Source: Ulva prolifera | Taxonomy: Eukaryota; Chlorophyta; Ulvophyceae; Ulvales; Ulvaceae | Assembly: GCA_023078555.1 (NCBI GenBank) | Contig: CM041197.1 | Span: 9,730,552-9,794,551 of the forward strand | Direction: 5' to 3' | Length of the DNA stretch: 64,000 nucleotides | Part shown: positions 60,201-64,000 of the stretch, piece by piece | How positions within the stretch are numbered: position 1 is the stretch's first letter | Layout: the number at the start of each line of letters is the position of its first letter | Notes under the pieces: generated by a model | The model's database searches: none | What the model was told of the DNA's origin: nothing | Seen by the model: the letters and a program-made list of their open reading frames with translations, nothing else | Made by a program: the position numbers and the translations under genes

Positions 60201-62150
60201 GGTGTTCAGGGCGGTGGCCCAGGAGAAACTGGAGGACATCATGTTTATGCCGCCAGGTGACGCTTTATGCATAGGGGATGTGTCGGTTGTGAACCCCTGT
60301 GCTGATACCTATTGCGGCCGAGCGGCCCGGGAGGACGGGGGTGATGCGGGGACACGGTTCGTGCAGAAACGCACTGCTTATCGTTTGTACGACCCTGATG
60401 CGTACAGTTTTGTGCCGTGATCGCATGAGACGCATGGTCGCTTGGGACAGCCTGCCATGAATCACTTAAATCGGCTGGCGGAGGTTGCGTCTCGGTGTGG
60501 CAAGGTGAACCGTGCTTTGTTTGTGGCGAATGCTCTGCGCCGGTTGAGTGTGGCGTTGTGCAAGGGGAATGCTCTTGTGCTCCGTGCGGGGCTTCAATCT
60601 TTGGCTGACATCACAGGCAGGGCTGTGGTACGTGCTCGTACCCGGCCTAGTGCCATGACTGTATGAGTGGATTTGCGTGTGAATTCCTAGCAACGGCTCG
60701 CTGCCCGGCCTCTGTCCTTTGTAACTACATACAAAAGCGTGCTGACAGGGACGCTGTGTCTGGCTGCGGCAGTGTCTCCTCTGTCCCTGCGGTTGTGGCG
60801 CCCAAGAAATTCTCTCCATGGAAAGTTGCGCCATGTGGCTGGAGGGCCCTCCAGTGTCATCAGCAGCATCTGGGCAGGCAGGTAGCTCGTCTCGCACGCG
60901 CACGCCAGCCTGCATGCCGGAACGGTTGCGGTTGTGAGAGCATCTGTTTGGTGCCTGACGACCCCCCGCACTGCATCTTTGGCTCGCAGTTGTACTGACC
61001 AGAAGCTGCCGGACCGGCTGGTCTCGCTTTCACTCTCACTGCACCTCTCCACCTCACCATGTGAAGGCGGAAAACGACTGCGCCGCTGCCACGGCCGCAG
61101 CATCACAATCACTACAAGCAACTTGCATGCCACCCATGCGCAGCCGCGCCCCCTGCCACACGCCGCACGCACCTGCTTGTAGCAAGTCCCCCCCCCCCCC
61201 CCCCCCCCCCCACCAAACTCCCTGGCGCCGATCAACCCCACAGGCGGAGGTTCATGCGTGGGCCGTCTCTGTGCAGGTCATGCATGGGCACCACTCCCCC
61301 CCAGCCGGGCCCTTGCCGGATGGCGCGTTCCACGAGCCGATGCTGAAGAGGCGCTGCACCACCCCCATGGACCACACGGCGGCCGCCCTCTCGATTGGCC
61401 ACGCGGGGTCCTCCCGGGCGTGCTCAGATAGCAATACCACGATGACGCAGTTCCCCCCAGTGCAGCACGGCTTGCACGCTCGCCACCCTCCCGCCGCGGC
61501 CTCCGGCTCAAATATCAGCGTGGCTGCCCATGGCCAACCCGACGTCCTGCTCACACCCGTCGTGCGCCCTCCCCCCCCCCCCCCCCCCCCCCCCCCAAAA
61601 TTCTGTGGCCTTAATCATCAGCTGCATTTTCCACCGTGACAGTGTGTCTCGGGGACGATTAAGCATTGGGCACGGCGGCGCTAGGACGGGTGCCGTTGCT
61701 TGCACGCCCCCGGTCATTCCATGGCAGCGTGCCACGCGCAGCTCCCGTGTGTGACCACACCTCCGCTGAGGTGCCTGTGTTGCCGTGGGCTGCTCCCAGA
61801 ACTGTGCACCCAGCGTCGTCTGAAAAGCTTGGCGCCTCTTGTAGCCACGCTGGCTGCACCTTTCCCCGCAATGTCTAAGCATCGCTGCTGCTCAGTGCTG
61901 CCGTACACATCAAGGCGGTGTGCACAGCTGGGCAGGCTGGCGCCCGGACTCGTGCGCGTGCACAGCCGCCACGCTCCACCTGTTGCACTTGCACGCTCCG
62001 TATGCATGGGGCACATGCATTCCTCCTGACACGTCGGTGTGGCCTCCGACCGGGCGTGTCGCATGCATGCAGGGCCCGGACGACATCCCGCCGTCCCTCC
62101 TGCGCCGGCTCCGTGACCTGAGCCAAGGCAGCGTCCTCGGAGATCTGTAG
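57226..62150 (+). CDS. Uncharacterised multi-exon protein
   Basis: Supported exons: 57226-57459 (MYPANSWLPGEPVDEMAG start, then a helical stretch MVTQLLRFKDAPMQARALAV), 59190-59335 (LAACLPVDLDELVLRSHASH, then CVHFHVWLVAYGPEP), 59610-59843 (WQNAQLFEEMRSCNSPVSQL), 61277-61561 (His/Pro/Thr-rich) and 62073-62150 (GPDDIPPSLLRRLRDLSQGS, stop TAG). The last three join in phase 0. The second starts in phase 1, so at least one exon between 57460 and 59189 is missing; a candidate with donor G|GTAAGCC ends at 58205. The intron 59844-61276 contains LINE remnants. C runs sit beside the 61561 donor and at 61188. I do not recognise the family, and the exons could in principle belong to two genes. Confidence 0.5.
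58430..58505. other. Two adjacent inverted repeats (hairpins)
   Basis: Arms 58430-58453 and 58462-58485 pair at about 20 of 24 positions around an 8-nt loop, with GTTTGTCC against GGACAAAC perfect. Directly next to it, CGTCCAG (58486-58492) pairs with CTGGACG (58499-58505). This could be a stem-loop RNA, a MITE core or a cruciform. Confidence 0.7.
60026..60103 (+). mobile_element. Isolated LINE 3' terminus
   Basis: GAGTGGATTTGCGTGT to CCTTTGTAACTACATACATA. It is nearly identical to 60663-60737 and ends in a short CATA tail. It abuts the LINE body that follows, suggesting a head-to-tail nested insertion. Confidence 0.65.
60104..60737 (+). mobile_element. LINE ORF2 C-terminal fragment and 3' terminus, degenerate
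   Basis: Plus-strand reading GDVSVVNPCADTYCGRAARE, then RLYDPDAYSFVP, an in-frame TGA (60418-60420), then SHETHGRLGQPAM, ALFVANALRRLSVALCKGNA. This is the conserved region after the reverse transcriptase in algal and plant non-LTR elements. The stop codon and the absence of the reverse transcriptase domain show a dead, 5'-truncated copy. The 3' terminus at 60663-60737 matches the copies at 60026 and 11041. Confidence 0.7.
61188..61211 (+). repeat. Poly(C) tract, 24 nt
   Basis: Lies 65 nt upstream of the acceptor of the 61277 exon. Confidence 0.9.
61571..61596 (+). repeat. Poly(C) tract, 26 nt, just inside an intron
   Basis: Begins 10 nt after the donor GTGCGCCCT at 61562, as in kinase intron 3. 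Confidence 0.9.
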
Positions 62151-63812
62151 GACCTCGGTGGCGTGACCTCGTGACGGCTCCGCCCTGTGGGCAGCTACCG
62201 GCGTCTGTGCGGAGCGCATCGGCGCAGACTCCCGGCCGCCGCCAGGGTGCAGCGCATGTGAAGGCACATAACCATGTGGAGAAGCCACATAACCGCTGGC
62301 TGGTGGCCGACGCAAGCGCGGTGTCATGACTCAGACGATCTTCCGCCTGTTGCAAGACGAAACCTTGCATCGATTGCGAGAAAATGATCTGGCGCTGTGT
62401 GACGGCTGCGACGGCCCGGTGGGGGGGGGGGGGGGGGCTTGGCGCAGAGTGTTTCTTCGATTTAGAGCCCATGGCGTGTGGGGCCTGGTAAGCCCGGGCC
62501 CCTCGACCCCCTCCAACCTTTTGCATGTTTGTGACTGTGTTGCGATCGCGATCTGATTGCACCATGCCTGGCGGCATGCACGGGCCATCCCAGCTCCGGC
62601 ATGCAAGAGGTGCCACTACCGATGTTAAGCGGGCGATGCCGCCCTGAACAATCATGATGAACCCCTGTCCCTTTTGGGATGGGAGCGGGTGTTGGGGATT
62701 GAGGTGCTGGAGGGGCTGCCTTCGGCGGCAACGGCGGCGTACAGTCGGCCGCCGAACGCAGCTGCCTTTAGCTGTGATGAAATGCCATGCATGGCTGACA
62801 TGTGCGTTCACATGGTTTTGATGGGAGGCGATGACGGAGGCTGTGATGGGACGGTGTGCCCCTGGGCGTACTGGGGAGCGACCGATAATGATACCTGGCG
62901 CACTCTGTGCATGTGTTGGGGTGAGATTGTCAGGGTGGGGATCGATGGGGCGGGTAGGTTTGACATGGATTGCCGGTGCTCGTGCCGGCAACGCCCGTGG
63001 CTGCCGAGTTCCCACGCCCGGGTGGGTTATATGGGCAGCGCTGTTGCGGCTGCAGATGATGTACGATGCGCATGCATGGCCGATATGGATCGCGGGGCGG
63101 CGAAGGATGCGGTGGTGCAACCGTGCAAGGGGTGAAAAATGCGGAAACGGAGAGCTAGCGCCACAATGCATGCAGAGTGTGCAGGGTTTCGTGCTTGAGA
63201 TGCTGAGGGTCTCATGCGATGCGGCGGGCGGTGTCCGCTGAACCCGCACCCTGTGGCATGCATCTGTGCGCGGCCTCTAGATTTGTAGGTTTTAGGATGG
63301 AGTAGTCGGCGGCGCCGGTGGCGTATCTGCGATAGAGTTACCCTGGAGTTGCCGAGAGGCACTCTGGACTGAGATGAGGCGTTTGAAACACATGCATGTT
63401 GCCAGTGCACGTAGTGTGAGCTGCTCCTGGCGGTCGAAGCAGCCAGGGCGGCAATGGTGAGTGTAGCACAGGTGCAGTCGTTTGCGCTCTGATCTGTACA
63501 TTTCAACGTCCAAGCCCGCAGCAACGGAAGCCCCTGCGCGATTGGCTGCTCCATTCAGCAAACCTCGTCGCGAACGAACGTGCATCATGGCCACGCAGCG
63601 TAGTTCCCTACGTGTTCATCCATGTCCCATACACAACAACAACAATTCCGCGGTCAGCCGGTGGCCCCGCGTGAGTTACCTCATCACCGACACACGGAAG
63701 GCAACCGGTTTCAAACCGTTCCACATCCGTAGGTCCAACGGCATCACAACGGGAATCATCCCAACGTCTCAGCGACAGGGCACAGACAGCACCTGCCACC
63801 CTGCGGTGCTGG
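62151..63812. other. Intergenic, no gene recognised
   Basis: Contains a G run at 62421-62437, the only G-rich homopolymer of that size on the plus strand. A very long minus-strand open frame (61714-63249) is judged spurious. Confidence 0.4.
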
Positions 63813-64000
63813 TCATGCATCAGACAGGTCGGTGCAGATCCAGACGCCCTTCCGCAGAGGCAGCCGCACGGTGCTGCGCCTGAGGCGCCTCAGCACCTCC
63901 CGCCGCCCGTCGCCGGCCCCGGCGCGCACCTGTAGCCGCTCCAGCCGCCTCAGCCGCTCCAGCTGCGGTGCGAGCGCGGCCACGTAGCAAAAGTCAAATT
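63813..64000 (-). CDS. Partial C-terminal exon, Leu/Arg-rich, 5' part beyond window
   Basis: Minus-strand frame entering from the right edge and ending at TGA 63815-63813. It reads FDFCYVAALAPQLERLRRLE, then DGRREVLRRLRRSTVRL and GVWICTDLSDA. GTGCGCGCC at about 63927 could instead be a donor, ending the exon early. The periodic Leu/Arg pattern suggests helices or a leucine-rich repeat-like end; no family can be named. Confidence 0.4.
   Translation of the reverse strand, partial: FDFCYVAALAPQLERLRRLERLQVRAGAGDGRREVLRRLRRSTVRLPLRKGVWICTDLSDA

Noticed and set aside
61714..63249. A 511-codon minus-strand open frame
   Set aside because: It crosses exons of the plus-strand gene, has His/Ala/Ser/Cys-rich composition typical of antisense shadows in GC-rich DNA, and shows no domain.

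Overview
The window is nuclear DNA of a green alga (Chlorophyta). The genes are intron-rich with GT-AG introns. Exons are GC-rich. Several genes carry the chlorophyte poly(A) signal TGTAA about 70-170 nt after the stop (5627, 6415, 27611, 40717, 41582). There is a plastid-type class I aldolase, and an outer-dynein-arm assembly factor implies motile-flagellum genes. The exact lineage cannot be fixed from sequence alone. Exon models below were built by hand from reading frame, splice sites and intron phase. Where every phase closes, the model is stated as complete.

Layout. 1-3086 (-): splicing factor of the U2AF large-subunit type, running off the left edge. 5102-5554 (+): single-exon SRPBCC/DUF1857 protein. 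6524-8625 (-): chloroplast fructose-bisphosphate aldolase. 10071-13120 (-): protein of unknown function with a LINE 3' end in one intron. 14267-14676 (-): Rpp14/Pop5-like gene, divergent from a TPR-like, C-terminally membrane-anchored protein at 15100-16729 (+). 17159-17411: tandem repeat. 19489-22735 (-): mitochondrial dihydrolipoamide dehydrogenase, divergent from a WD/beta-propeller-like gene at 23142-25474 (+). 26395-26685 and 26841-27530 (+): a small unknown gene and complex I subunit NDUFA2. 28260-37588 (+): a 1335-residue ankyrin-repeat TKL kinase with a very long activation-loop insert. 38365-40593 (+): ODA16/DAW1. 41739-42779 (-) and 44196-44682 (-): two small membrane proteins. 44796-45999 (+): histidine phosphatase. 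47257-49728 (+): N-terminal protein methyltransferase. 51646-55418 (-): malonyl-CoA decarboxylase. 57226-62150 (+): multi-exon gene of unknown function with LINE remnants in an intron. 63813-64000 (-): partial last exon of another gene.

The recognisable genes are housekeeping metabolism (aldolase, lipoamide dehydrogenase, NDUFA2, malonyl-CoA decarboxylase), RNA processing (U2AF-like, Rpp14/Pop5-like), protein N-terminal methylation, a signalling kinase and a flagellar transport adaptor. No operon, CRISPR array or obvious defence system is present. The unusual material is the kinase architecture, the domain order of the splicing factor, two GC-AG introns that the reading frame demands, repeated long homopolymer C tracts in introns, and degenerate LINE 3' ends.
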